In this document: piece after piece, positions 1-6,309 of the stretch | Layout: each line of letters starts with the position of its first letter | Numbering within the stretch: position 1 is the first letter of the stretch | Source of the DNA: a virus | DNA: 34,861 bases | IMG/VR virus record: IMGVR_UViG_3300049847_000140 | Coordinates: 1-34,861 of that record | Direction: 5' to 3' (one strand) | Translations under genes and position numbers: made by a program | Notes under the pieces: model-generated | Told to the model about the DNA's origin: nothing | The model's input: the letters and a program-made list of their open reading frames with translations, nothing else | Database searches by the model: none

Positions 1-127
1 GATGCGGCAAATGCGGGGTCTACCGGCCACACTTCCCAACGGCATCTGATTGGGTCAATTTCTACTCCCTTACGGAACAATTTACCCGCGACATCGAGTT
101 TATCACCGTTTGGAGTCGTGGTGATTT
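1..127. repeat. Terminal overlap, left copy (circular contig)
   Basis: These 127 bases are identical to 34735-34861. The repeat lies inside one reading frame that runs through the junction, so the two window ends join into a circle of about 34,734 bp. A length of exactly 127 matches a common assembler k-mer, so this is most likely an assembly overlap rather than a biological terminal repeat. It therefore says nothing about whether the virion DNA is cos-ended or circularly permuted. Confidence 0.95.
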
Positions 128-635
128 CGATGCTCAACTCAGGCGCGATACTCGGTGCGAATTTGTACCGCCAAAGCGAAGTAGCCATAGCATGAATTAC
201 ATCGGCTTCGGTCGCGTCTTGCAAGTTCCACTTTGTCCGAGCCGTTGCAATCGCTGCGGTGTTCTTCGCCACGTTCTGACTTATCACGACATCTGCAAGT
301 TCTGACCAATTCTGACGTGTTAGGACACCATTAACGAAGGCGAGAATGGTTCGCGTCTTGTAGGTTCTGCGCTTTGCCCCGTTGAGTGAATACAGGCCAC
401 CATCCCATTCGAGAACTACCGAACCGTCTTGCTGCGCTTCGGCCTTGGTGAAGGCTGTGTTCAAATCGCCCGATAACCACTCAGGCGCTTGCGGATTCGC
501 ATTGCGCGTCATCCAACTCGCTGTGCATTTGGCGGTGTCGACAAAGAACATTTCCATGCCGGTTTGTTTGTAGTCCTGCAAATTGATTCCGAGCGCGGAC
601 TTCACGATCTCGGATACTTGTTTTTGATTGTACAT
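1..635 (-). CDS. Unknown phage protein, 5' part (gene crosses the circle junction)
   Basis: This minus-strand frame starts with ATG at 633-635 (protein begins MYNQKQVSEIVKSALG), stays open to base 1 and continues at the right end of the window to a stop at 34542. The joined protein is about 275 aa. The start sits behind an A-rich leader (CAAATAAATAAATCAAA) with no Shine-Dalgarno sequence; nearly the same leader precedes the gene starting at 3177. The protein has no signal peptide or membrane segment and looks like a soluble mixed alpha/beta protein. I do not recognise a family. It lies downstream of a run of small minus-strand genes and is followed by a terminator-like hairpin at 34504-34533. 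Confidence 0.85.
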   Translation of the reverse strand, partial: MYNQKQVSEIVKSALGINLQDYKQTGMEMFFVDTAKCTASWMTRNANPQAPEWLSGDLNTAFTKAEAQQDGSVVLEWDGGLYSLNGAKRRTYKTRTILAFVNGVLTRQNWSELADVVISQNVAKNTAAIATARTKWNLQDATEADVIHAMATSLWRYKFAPSIAPELSIEITTTPNGDKLDVAGKLFRKGVEIDPIRCRWEVWPVDPAFAA

Positions 636-645
636 TTTGATTTAT

Positions 646-852
646 TTATTTGGGTGAATTTTTATCGTTTTTATCCTGTCTACACAACTGAATTATTCCA
701 ATTGTAATAATGAGTTCAAGCAATGTTATTACAGACCAAATCAGGATTCTCGGAGATGGGTCGGGTGGTAAATATTTCGTAATGAAATAAGCCAATACCG
801 CGTAGGATATTCCGAAGAATATCAGGGTTGCAATGATTGTTTTCGATGTCAT
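646..852 (-). CDS. Small membrane protein with two predicted TM helices
   Basis: 68 aa. Two hydrophobic stretches are visible at about residues 5-25 (IIATLIFFGISYAVLAYF) and 36-56 (ILIWSVITLLELIITIGIIQ), joined by a short Pro-rich loop, with a charged Lys/Asp-rich C-terminus (RQDKNDKNSPK). The start overlaps the end of the upstream 98-aa gene by 4 nt, so translation is probably coupled. The function is unknown; two short helices would fit an accessory holin, a superinfection-exclusion protein or an inner-membrane moron protein, but nothing in the sequence decides between them. It is the last small gene before the 275-aa protein. Confidence 0.65.
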   Translation of the reverse strand: MTSKTIIATLIFFGISYAVLAYFITKYLPPDPSPRILIWSVITLLELIITIGIIQLCRQDKNDKNSPK

Positions 853-1145
853 TTGGATTCGTGTGTTTTTATTTTCGTTACAACAAAATTTCTCTCCAAT
901 ACTTTAGCTATGTCATCCATGTTCCATTCAGAATATGTTTTTGACATTGTGCCTGAGGCCGGCCCAATCAAATGCCATACAATATCTTTTATTGTCGAGC
1001 CTATATCTATTTCTGTTTCGAGATAATGTTTTGCGGCTAATTCATTAATAATCTCAACCATCCTACTGTAAGATATTTCCTCATTAACTGCCTTCAAATG
1101 AAGGTTTCTAAATTCGGATAGTGTAAGAAATTTATTTGCACTCAT
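849..1145 (-). CDS. Unknown small protein, 98 aa
   Basis: The soluble protein begins MSANKFLTLSEFRNLHLKA and looks largely alpha-helical, ending in a basic tail. Its ATG overlaps the stop of the preceding gene (1142-1387) by 4 nt, and its own stop overlaps the start of the next gene, so it sits in the middle of a tightly packed operon of four small genes (1643 to 646). I do not recognise the family. The region is AT-rich like its small neighbours. Confidence 0.6.
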   Translation of the reverse strand: MSANKFLTLSEFRNLHLKAVNEEISYSRMVEIINELAAKHYLETEIDIGSTIKDIVWHLIGPASGTMSKTYSEWNMDDIAKVLERNFVVTKIKTHESK

Positions 1146-1387
1146 TTTGCTTCAAGTATTTGTTTGACTTCTTTGTAAAATAAAAACGCCTCATTTGCCG
1201 CAAATTGAACAGGAATCAATGGTGATCTTTTATGTATTGTTTGTATGGCTTCAATCGTGTTCTGAACGTCCATCAGCGCACAATCTTTTTGCCATTGTAA
1301 CTTTTCTTCTTCCGTATCGCATTCACCTCTATAACAATATAGTTCATATTGCTCAATCAATTTATACGCGTATTTCTGTGGTGTCAT
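1142..1387 (-). CDS. Small phage protein, 81 aa, related to the next gene upstream
   Basis: I place the start at the ATG at 1385-1387 (MTPQKYAYKLIEQYELYCY), five bases after the stop of the upstream gene, rather than at upstream Met codons that overlap that gene. The core motif CALMDVQNTIEAI resembles CALIAVDEILK in the adjacent protein (1392-1643). Both look like the short CALIAVDEI-type proteins I recall as common in Bacteroidota phages, and appear to be diverged tandem paralogs. The fold looks alpha-helical. The function of this family is unknown to me. Cys and Tyr content is high for a small soluble protein. Confidence 0.65.
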   Translation of the reverse strand: MTPQKYAYKLIEQYELYCYRGECDTEEEKLQWQKDCALMDVQNTIEAIQTIHKRSPLIPVQFAANEAFLFYKEVKQILEAK

Positions 1388-1391
1388 TTGG

Positions 1392-1643
1392 TTATAGTTT
1401 TTCGATTTCGTTTCTAACATTATTCCAAAATATAAACGCTTCATCCTTTTGATCGTGATACCAATATTCAAACTCTGCCCCATAATCATTCCAATCAACA
1501 TTATTGGGTTCGAGAGGTTTTGATTTCAGTATTTCATCAACTGCGATCAGCGCGCACGACCTCGCTACCTCAAACATTAATGGATTTTGTTGAAACTGCA
1601 TGTTCCCTACAATTTCTCTTGCTTTTTCCTGATAGATATTCAT
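1392..1643 (-). CDS. Small phage protein with CALIAVDEIL motif, 83 aa
   Basis: Begins MNIYQEKAREIVGNMQFQQ. It contains SCALIAVDEILKSKPLEP at about residues 29-46, the hallmark of short proteins I have seen in many Bacteroidota phages and prophages, usually with an N-terminal KA(R/K)E(I/L)V helix as here. The downstream gene shares the same core. It is the first gene of a four-gene cluster running to 646. Function unknown. Its start follows an A-rich leader (CACGAAAAGAAATGAAT), and upstream lies a palindromic repeat at 1677-1708. Confidence 0.65.
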   Translation of the reverse strand: MNIYQEKAREIVGNMQFQQNPLMFEVARSCALIAVDEILKSKPLEPNNVDWNDYGAEFEYWYHDQKDEAFIFWNNVRNEIEKL

Positions 1644-1676
1644 TTCTTTTCGTGTATTTGGTTTAATTCGGTGAGA

Positions 1677-1708
1677 TAGGCGAAACTGTTGCGCCTATAA
1701 GTTAGTTA
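1677..1708. repeat. Palindromic repeat, copy 1 (TAGGCGAAAC...GTTGCGCCTA)
   Basis: TAGGCG at 1677-1682 pairs perfectly with CGCCTA at 1692-1697 around a 9-base loop that itself holds AAC-T-GTT. The right half, GTTGCGCCTATAAGTTAGTT, is identical to 33380-33399, where the outer arms are the same but the spacer is different and longer. On the minus strand the unit follows the stop of the 1716-1898 gene within 10 nt. It is read here as a diverged attC-like or terminator-like site; there is no clear U-tract. Confidence 0.7.
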
Positions 1709-1715
1709 TGGGCAA

Positions 1716-1898
1716 TTAATCCCACAGATTCTTACCAGTTATTTCGACATAGACTTCTTTTAATTTTTTCACTTTTTCAGGTAATGCAATCCCAATTTGC
1801 TCAACGTGCATTTGTGGTGGTAATGGCAATTTTAATGCGTGAGCAAGATTGTCAAGTGAATCAATTAAAAGTCCGAGTTTTTCAAATTTATCTTCCAT
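1716..1898 (-). CDS. Unknown small protein, 60 aa
   Basis: Start chosen at ATG 1896-1898 (MEDKFEKLGLLIDSLDNLAH) because it is preceded by an A/T-rich leader (TTTAATTTATTTACA) typical of starts in this phage; a Met seven codons upstream is possible. The protein looks helical with a Pro-rich centre (KLPLPPQMHVEQ) and ends GKNLWD. Its stop lies 8 bases before the palindromic repeat at 1677-1708, the same stop-then-YAAC arrangement seen for other cassette-like genes here. No recognised family. Confidence 0.5.
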   Translation of the reverse strand: MEDKFEKLGLLIDSLDNLAHALKLPLPPQMHVEQIGIALPEKVKKLKEVYVEITGKNLWD

Positions 1899-1919
1899 TG
1901 TAAATAAATTAAACTGCAT

Positions 1920-1981
1920 CTGTTAATCAACTTTAGTTTTTCAATTCCCCCAACCTCGCCAAGCCGAGAACCGTTAGGTGC
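1920..1981. repeat. Half attC-like core downstream of the 1986-2174 gene
   Basis: On the minus strand, 5 nt after the stop of the 1986-2174 gene, comes GCACCTAACGG followed by CTCGGCTTGGCGAG, a small imperfect hairpin. The plus-strand right end reads CCGTTAGGTGC. The matching opposite arm is weak (GCATCTGTTAA near 1916-1926). This looks like a worn or half copy of the cassette-boundary element seen better at 33636-33768. Confidence 0.4.
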
Positions 1982-1985
1982 ATTG

Positions 1986-2174
1986 CTATTCGACATCATC
2001 CGAAAGCAAAAACAATAATATTTGTATTTGTGCGTGGCATTCAGTAGCGTTCTTTTGCCATTCTGCAAGTGTATCAGAAGAAGTGCTACTATCGTATTCA
2101 TTTTCAAACCACGCATTTATTTCACGATATAGTTTTTGCTTTCTTTCAAGCGTTTCTAAAATCTTTTCTTTCAT
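1986..2174 (-). CDS. Unknown small protein, 62 aa, helical
   Basis: Begins MKEKILETLERKQKLYREIN and is rich in Glu, Lys and Gln, so probably a helical hairpin; it ends in an acidic SDDVE. An overlapping minus-strand frame (1865-2116) is less plausible because of its composition. The stop codon lies 5 nt from a GCACCTAAC core. Upstream is the attC-like element at 2199-2334. No family recognised. Confidence 0.5.
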   Translation of the reverse strand: MKEKILETLERKQKLYREINAWFENEYDSSTSSDTLAEWQKNATECHAQIQILLFLLSDDVE

Positions 2175-2198
2175 CTTTCATAAATTGTGAGAAGCACT

Positions 2199-2334
2199 GC
2201 GCCTAACAAGGTATTGCCAAAAGCAGGTCATTCTCGGTTAATTAATCATTTGTACTTCTATTGGGCATTTGTGGTAAATTTGAAACTTTGTGCAAGGGGC
2301 AAACAGACACAAAGCTGCAAACTGTTATAGGCAA
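2199..2334. repeat. attC-like imperfect palindrome
   Basis: GCCTAAC at 2201-2207 faces GTTATAGGC at 2324-2332, the R-box pair expected of an attC-type site (RYYYAAC / GTTRRRY), about 120 nt apart. Inside is a second inverted pair, CTTTGTGC at 2286-2293 and GACACAAAG near 2306-2314. The CTTTGTGC / CACAAAG motif recurs in the elements at 33.7 and 34.0 kb. The stretch 2175-2436 holds no convincing gene. Confidence 0.5.
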
Positions 2335-2436
2335 CCCCATCAAAAGCAAACGCGGGAAACTGACTTAGATTTTTGGATATTCCCCTTTCGGCATATACCT
2401 CGCTCGACCATATCAATCCCCCGCGCTGCCATTGTT

Positions 2437-3177
2437 TTAATTCGCGAACAACTCCTTAATCGGAATCCTGAGATATTCGGTCGGGTTCTTAACCGCCCTG
2501 ATAAAGCACATCACGAACTGCTCCTCATCGGCATCGGTCTGATCTGCGAGGCTCAGTACATAATCTGCCTGACCTGAATACGGGGCAAGCGCGATCCTGA
2601 CATCATCGTTGCCGTATTGACTACCGAATTGATTGTAGCCATTGTTTTCGCGCAAGTATCGAAGACCCCCGAATGTGCCATCACCAACTTTGGTCACAGC
2701 AAATTCAAATCCCTTCATTCGGATTTCCCTGTTCACTTTAAAATCTTTCCAATCCTCACCGTTGATGGTCGTGATGTTGTGGAGTATCACCGATCCATCT
2801 GCTTGCGGCTGCACTTCAACCGCGACATTCTCGCAGATCGCATCGAAGCGGGTGTCACCGTACACGAGTAGGCGGATTTCGGTAGCGCGTTCTTTGTTCG
2901 CGTTGTTATACCATCTATAATTGCATCCTGTGTAATTATGATCGCACTCTTCGACAATAGCAACGTCCTTTCCCGATTCGTCAACCACATACAATTCATC
3001 ATTCCATGTTGATTTACGGATAGTTTTTTTGTCGAACAAAGCCGCTGCTGGCAGAACATTGGTGTCGATTTGCCAGCCGCCAGACAGTTTGCGCCTAAGC
3101 ACTACGCTCAGGAGTGATGATGCTGGGATGATTGCTTCGGTTTCAGCCGGAACGCTGTAGAGAGAAAATTGTTTCAT
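2437..3177 (-). CDS. Unknown phage protein, 246 aa
   Basis: The protein begins MKQFSLYSVPAETEAIIPAS and is rich in beta-prone stretches with no signal peptide or membrane segment. The leader AATTCACCCAAAATAAATAA matches the leader of the 275-aa gene at 635, suggesting both arose from or share the same translation signal. It follows the cytosine methyltransferase gene by 5 nt, so it is probably co-transcribed. I recognise no domain. The size and beta content would be compatible with a virion or host-modifying protein, but that is only a guess. Confidence 0.8.
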   Translation of the reverse strand: MKQFSLYSVPAETEAIIPASSLLSVVLRRKLSGGWQIDTNVLPAAALFDKKTIRKSTWNDELYVVDESGKDVAIVEECDHNYTGCNYRWYNNANKERATEIRLLVYGDTRFDAICENVAVEVQPQADGSVILHNITTINGEDWKDFKVNREIRMKGFEFAVTKVGDGTFGGLRYLRENNGYNQFGSQYGNDDVRIALAPYSGQADYVLSLADQTDADEEQFVMCFIRAVKNPTEYLRIPIKELFAN

Positions 3178-3182
3178 GTTAT

Positions 3183-4157
3183 TTATTTATTTTGGGTGAA
3201 TTTATGTGTATTCTCGATTGCTTTAAATATCTCATAAGCTACTTGCGGAACGATAGCGTTTCCAAATGCTTTTATGCTTTCATTTCTCCATTTTGGAAAG
3301 GTGATTCCGTCCAATTCTCTGGAAACCCCATCATCTCCGCCACAAATCGGGGATTGAGTTGGGAAGTTTGACCAGTAATTTGAAACGCTCTTTTCTGCAA
3401 TCCATCCTGATTCCTCTTGCCAGTATTCTTCGCGGGACTGTCGTCTGCTGTCGGAGTTGGTAATAGTATCTGCGCTATTAAATCCTCTAAGTTCCCCTTC
3501 CATCTGTTGTTTGAGCAATTCCCTCCCGCAGCTCTGCTTCTTGGTTTCGGAAGCATATTGATCAATCTCTTTTCTAAAAATCCGTTCTTTGCTTCCTGAG
3601 CCAAATTCCCTGAACTTCCCGAAACAGATTTGCTCGTCATGTTCTCCATTTGCGCGTCCATTGCACCTGGTGTTTTTAGCAATGAACCAAACCCGATCCC
3701 TTCGGTGAGGTGCGCCAACGGCACAAGCTGGAAGTATAAATGGGATGACTTCGTACCCTTCATTTTCCAAATCAGTCTGCACCTCATCGAAGACCATTCC
3801 CCCATTCCAACTAACGATGCCGCGAACATTTTCACCCACAACGTATGTCGGGGCAATCTCGCGAATTGCTCTAAGCATTTCCGGCCAGAGGTGTCGGTCA
3901 TCTGCTTTTCCAAGTCGCTTACCGGCAGTTGAGTAGGGTTGGCAAGGGAATCCTCCTGTAACAATATCAATTCTGTTTGCATACCTTTTAAAATCTGTCT
4001 TCGTAATATCTCCGAATCCTTCTGCTTCAGGAAAGTGATGCCGTAATACTTTCTGTCCAAATTCATTCCATTCGCACCAAGCTAAAGTTTCCCAACCCAT
4101 CCATCTCGCGGCCAAAGAGAATCCTCCAATTCCTTCAAATAGTCCGAGATGTTTCAT
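3183..4157 (-). CDS. dcm: DNA (cytosine-5) methyltransferase
   Basis: 324 aa. The classical C5-methyltransferase motifs are present in order: motif I LGLFEGIGGFSLA (residues 4-16, AdoMet binding), motif IV GGFPCQPYS (68-76, catalytic Cys72), motif VI ENVRG (109-113), motif VIII RRDRVW (152-157), and motif X FGNAIVPQVAYEIF near the C-terminus. The target-recognition region lies between about 160 and 290. The enzyme should methylate the C5 of cytosine in a short sequence I cannot predict, and would protect phage DNA from host restriction. No cognate endonuclease is adjacent, so it looks like an orphan phage methyltransferase. It sits in an early-type minus-strand operon behind two small genes. 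Confidence 0.95.
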   Translation of the reverse strand: MKHLGLFEGIGGFSLAARWMGWETLAWCEWNEFGQKVLRHHFPEAEGFGDITKTDFKRYANRIDIVTGGFPCQPYSTAGKRLGKADDRHLWPEMLRAIREIAPTYVVGENVRGIVSWNGGMVFDEVQTDLENEGYEVIPFILPACAVGAPHRRDRVWFIAKNTRCNGRANGEHDEQICFGKFREFGSGSKERIFRKEIDQYASETKKQSCGRELLKQQMEGELRGFNSADTITNSDSRRQSREEYWQEESGWIAEKSVSNYWSNFPTQSPICGGDDGVSRELDGITFPKWRNESIKAFGNAIVPQVAYEIFKAIENTHKFTQNK

Positions 4158-4187
4158 GTTATTTATGGGTGTTTATTTACTTTGAAA

Positions 4188-4451
4188 TTAATTTGATAGC
4201 GTTATAGAAAATCCGATCGGTAATGGACAATAGTCGCTTTCTGAATTGGTAAATCCACCTTCAGATCCTCCTAACAAGTGCTGAACAAACGGTTGTTTGG
4301 CTATTTCATCACTATTTTGTACCAAAGAGATTATCACAATGTCTTTCGGGCGAATCTCACTTATTTGTTTCTCAGTTAAATACTGATCTAGCCCAACCCA
4401 TATCGCTAAATATGGATATTCTTTTTGTGGAGTTTTTATCTCTGTTTTCAT
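4188..4451 (-). CDS. Unknown small protein, 87 aa
   Basis: Begins MKTEIKTPQKEYPYLAIWVG; a soluble alpha/beta protein with the segment IRPKDIVIISLVQ and a Gly-rich stretch (LLGGSEGG). It is preceded by an A-rich leader (GTAAATAAACACCGAA) and follows the 44-aa RPRK protein gene by 24 nt, with the cytosine methyltransferase 30 nt downstream. No family recognised. Confidence 0.65.
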   Translation of the reverse strand: MKTEIKTPQKEYPYLAIWVGLDQYLTEKQISEIRPKDIVIISLVQNSDEIAKQPFVQHLLGGSEGGFTNSESDYCPLPIGFSITLSN

Positions 4452-4475
4452 TTCGGTGTTTATTTACTTTGGTTA

Positions 4476-4610
4476 TTACTCATCGCCCTCGTTTTTGATT
4501 AGTCGTTTGATCTTCTTGTCAAGCTGCATCCAACGCCATACCGGCACTCGATACGACAGCACCTTAGTCGGTTCTTTTCTCGGCCTTCCTACTTTTCTTT
4601 TCGCTTTCAT
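4476..4610 (-). CDS. Small basic GRPRK protein, 44 aa
   Basis: ATG at 4608-4610, stop at 4476-4478. The protein starts MKAKRKVGRPRKEPTKVLSY and continues with RVPVWRWMQLDKKIKRLI, ending in an acidic GDE. The GRPRKxPTKVxxxRVP pattern is typical of small ribbon-helix-helix-like or AT-hook-like DNA-binding proteins that phages often carry. It is too short for common gene callers. A TATATTTG box ends 4 nt before its ATG, so it appears to be the first, possibly leaderless, gene of the operon that includes the cytosine methyltransferase. It may be that operon's regulator, but this is inference. Confidence 0.65.
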   Translation of the reverse strand: MKAKRKVGRPRKEPTKVLSYRVPVWRWMQLDKKIKRLIKNEGDE

Positions 4611-4614
4611 TTCA

Positions 4615-4622
4615 CAAATATA
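4615..4622 (-). promoter_or_regulatory. Bacteroidota-type -7 promoter element (TATATTTG)
   Basis: The minus strand reads TATATTTG, a full match to TAnnTTTG, followed by TGAA and then ATG of the 44-aa gene. Transcription from this element would start at or within a few bases of the ATG, giving a leaderless mRNA. I see no good TTTG at -33. Confidence 0.55.
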
Positions 4623-4638
4623 GTTTACATAAATTAAG

Positions 4639-4995
4639 TCAGAACTCATGACCTATCAAATAGTTGTCAACAGTTTCAATGAACATGTCCAAACTATTCA
4701 CAACCGCTACTTGATAACCTTGTTTCGTCAGTTTCGCAATGACTTCATCCTGGTTCGTTGTAGTCTTTCCATTGCCGAATTTCATTTCAACGAACAATCC
4801 ATGATAGGCCGAATTTCCGAAGCAAATAAATAGATCGGGCATTCCCGAAAGTAGTCCCTCCGCCTTCATCCGGGCCGCGCTTTGAACGGTTCGTTTTCCC
4901 TCGTTCGGAAACGCAGCGATCAAGATGTAAGGGTATCTGTACTTAAACCACTTCACGCATGACTGCTGCAATTTGGATTCGTTAAACTGCTTCAT
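4639..4995 (-). CDS. VRR-NUC domain nuclease
   Basis: 118 aa, the size of a stand-alone VRR-NUC (PD-(D/E)XK fold) phage nuclease. Near residue 52 it has the motif GMPDLFICFG (catalytic Asp in PD), then LFVEMKFGNGK at about 67-77 (catalytic E-x-K), followed by TNQDEVIAKLTKQGYQVAVV, the usual NQ...L...G motif of the family. Such enzymes act on branched or replicating DNA and are found in phage replication modules. The gene overlaps the stop of the upstream helicase-loader-position gene by 4 nt (ATGA-type coupling) and is the last gene of the replication operon. Confidence 0.9.
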   Translation of the reverse strand: MKQFNESKLQQSCVKWFKYRYPYILIAAFPNEGKRTVQSAARMKAEGLLSGMPDLFICFGNSAYHGLFVEMKFGNGKTTTNQDEVIAKLTKQGYQVAVVNSLDMFIETVDNYLIGHEF

Positions 4996-5672
4996 TCAAT
5001 CTTGTTTAGTTCTTCTTTCAATCGCTGCACCCGGAACTCATCGAAGTGATATAATACCTCGTCATAAATCTTCGCTCCGGTGTGATTGCTATTGGGTAAT
5101 CCATCCCATTCGCGCATCACCATCTTATCAAACTCATTGACGTGTGATGGTTTCGGTTCGGGTTTATCGTTCACCTGAGGCAATTTATCCACTACCATTT
5201 TCAGCGCATCTCGCATCACATCGTTGTTGAATACATCATAGATGTTGTTACGATCCGCTTGCTCACGATTCAATTCGCGTGAAGTTTCGGTCCTGATTAG
5301 GTCGTATTGATCGAGCCATTCACAAAGGACCAACACATCCAGTCGATTAAAATTTTTACCAAACTTTCCAGTCAATGCCATATCGAAGCAGATCCGGAAC
5401 TCATCAATTTTCAAATAGTAATATTTTTTTCTAATCAATTCCGCTGCGGTCCTGACCATGAATGTTGTCATGGGTTGGGTGAGCATAATCGAGTTGTGCA
5501 GGTTGTTGATGAGTATCTCAATCGCAGCAATGACTCGGTCCTCTCCAATTTCTTTCGAAAGTGCAGCCAAGTTTTTTTTAGATTTGTCCTCCAATATTTC
5601 CGCCAAAGAGGAGTTCTTTTTTTGAGTTGATGTAGTCGTTAAGGTCTGACTTTGTTTGTTCTCTTGATCCAT
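4992..5672 (-). CDS. Phage replication-module protein, possible helicase loader
   Basis: 226 aa. The N-terminus is Gln/Thr/Ser-rich (to about residue 25), followed by a helical core with YYYLKIDEFRICFDMALTGK and NRLDVLVLCEWLDQYDLIR (about 85-130). This core resembles a protein commonly found between the replication initiator and nuclease genes in Bacteroidota phages. No Walker A motif is present, so any helicase-loading role is position-based. The ATG at 5672 has a strong A-rich leader (GAAAAAAATAAATCAA), yet the upstream gene ends only at 5578, so the two coding regions overlap by 95 nt in different frames. Confidence 0.8.
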   Translation of the reverse strand: MDQENKQSQTLTTTSTQKKNSSLAEILEDKSKKNLAALSKEIGEDRVIAAIEILINNLHNSIMLTQPMTTFMVRTAAELIRKKYYYLKIDEFRICFDMALTGKFGKNFNRLDVLVLCEWLDQYDLIRTETSRELNREQADRNNIYDVFNNDVMRDALKMVVDKLPQVNDKPEPKPSHVNEFDKMVMREWDGLPNSNHTGAKIYDEVLYHFDEFRVQRLKEELNKIE

Positions 5673-6309
5673 TTGATTTATTTTTTTCGTTAGCAGTATT
5701 CATCCAGTTCCGGGCCGCAGCATTCCAATCCTTCATTTTGTTTTTTCCCACCATCCATCCTTTCGATTCGTAAAAGTTCCAAAACTTTTTGGATTCAGAC
5801 GCGACCGTTTCAATCTTCCATATTCCACCTGCGACCGAGTTACGTTCCTTCATGTAGTCTTCAACTTCTTTGAGTTGCGGTTGTAAAAATTTTCCACGCG
5901 GTTTTTTTTCATTTTTATCTACATCTCTATTTTCATTTATATCTTCATTTTCATCTTCAGAACGTATTACGTTCGTATTACGTTCGTATGTATTATTTTC
6001 TTTGCTTTTATCCCATCGTTTTCTTACTGATTCCGCGGCTTTGAGACTTTTTTCTTTACGCAAAAGAATTTCATTTTCCAGACGCGGATTAAAACTGCCG
6101 GACTCATCATGCTCGAATTTATTGAATACTTGTATGCCGTTCGTAATACCATCGCATTGCGTTCGTAATACGTTCGTATCAATACGCCCGCCATGCTGAT
6201 GTTGCGCGCATAGCATCCTGATGTAAAGACCAACCTGTTCATTCGTCATAAACATAGTTCCGGTCAAAAAATCGGAGGCGTAAAATAGAAATGCCGGGTC
6301 TTTAGCCAT
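5578..6309 (-). CDS. Replication initiation-like protein (DUF1376-type N-terminus)
   Basis: 243 aa from the ATG at 6307-6309. It starts MAKDPAFLFYASDFLTGTMF and MTNEQVGLYIRMLCAQHQHG, the pattern of phage replication proteins with a DUF1376 or replisome-organiser winged helix that binds the origin. The middle (about residues 95-140) is a low-complexity Asn/Asp/Glu linker, followed by a C-terminal domain with KFWNFYESKGWMVGKNKMKDW, as in DnaD- or O-like proteins. A TTG start nine codons upstream would lie in the structured leader and is rejected. The gene sits behind an attenuator-like RNA element and overlaps the next gene by 95 nt. Confidence 0.8.
   Translation of the reverse strand: MAKDPAFLFYASDFLTGTMFMTNEQVGLYIRMLCAQHQHGGRIDTNVLRTQCDGITNGIQVFNKFEHDESGSFNPRLENEILLRKEKSLKAAESVRKRWDKSKENNTYERNTNVIRSEDENEDINENRDVDKNEKKPRGKFLQPQLKEVEDYMKERNSVAGGIWKIETVASESKKFWNFYESKGWMVGKNKMKDWNAAARNWMNTANEKNKSNGSREQTKSDLNDYINSKKELLFGGNIGGQI

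Noticed and set aside
1865-2116. Minus-strand frame overlapping the 1986-2174 gene
   Set aside because: It reads through the attC-like half element and has unlikely composition.
3272-4066. Long minus-strand frame of 264 codons inside the cytosine methyltransferase gene
   Set aside because: It is a shifted frame of a gene whose motifs are all in the other frame; no recognised domain.
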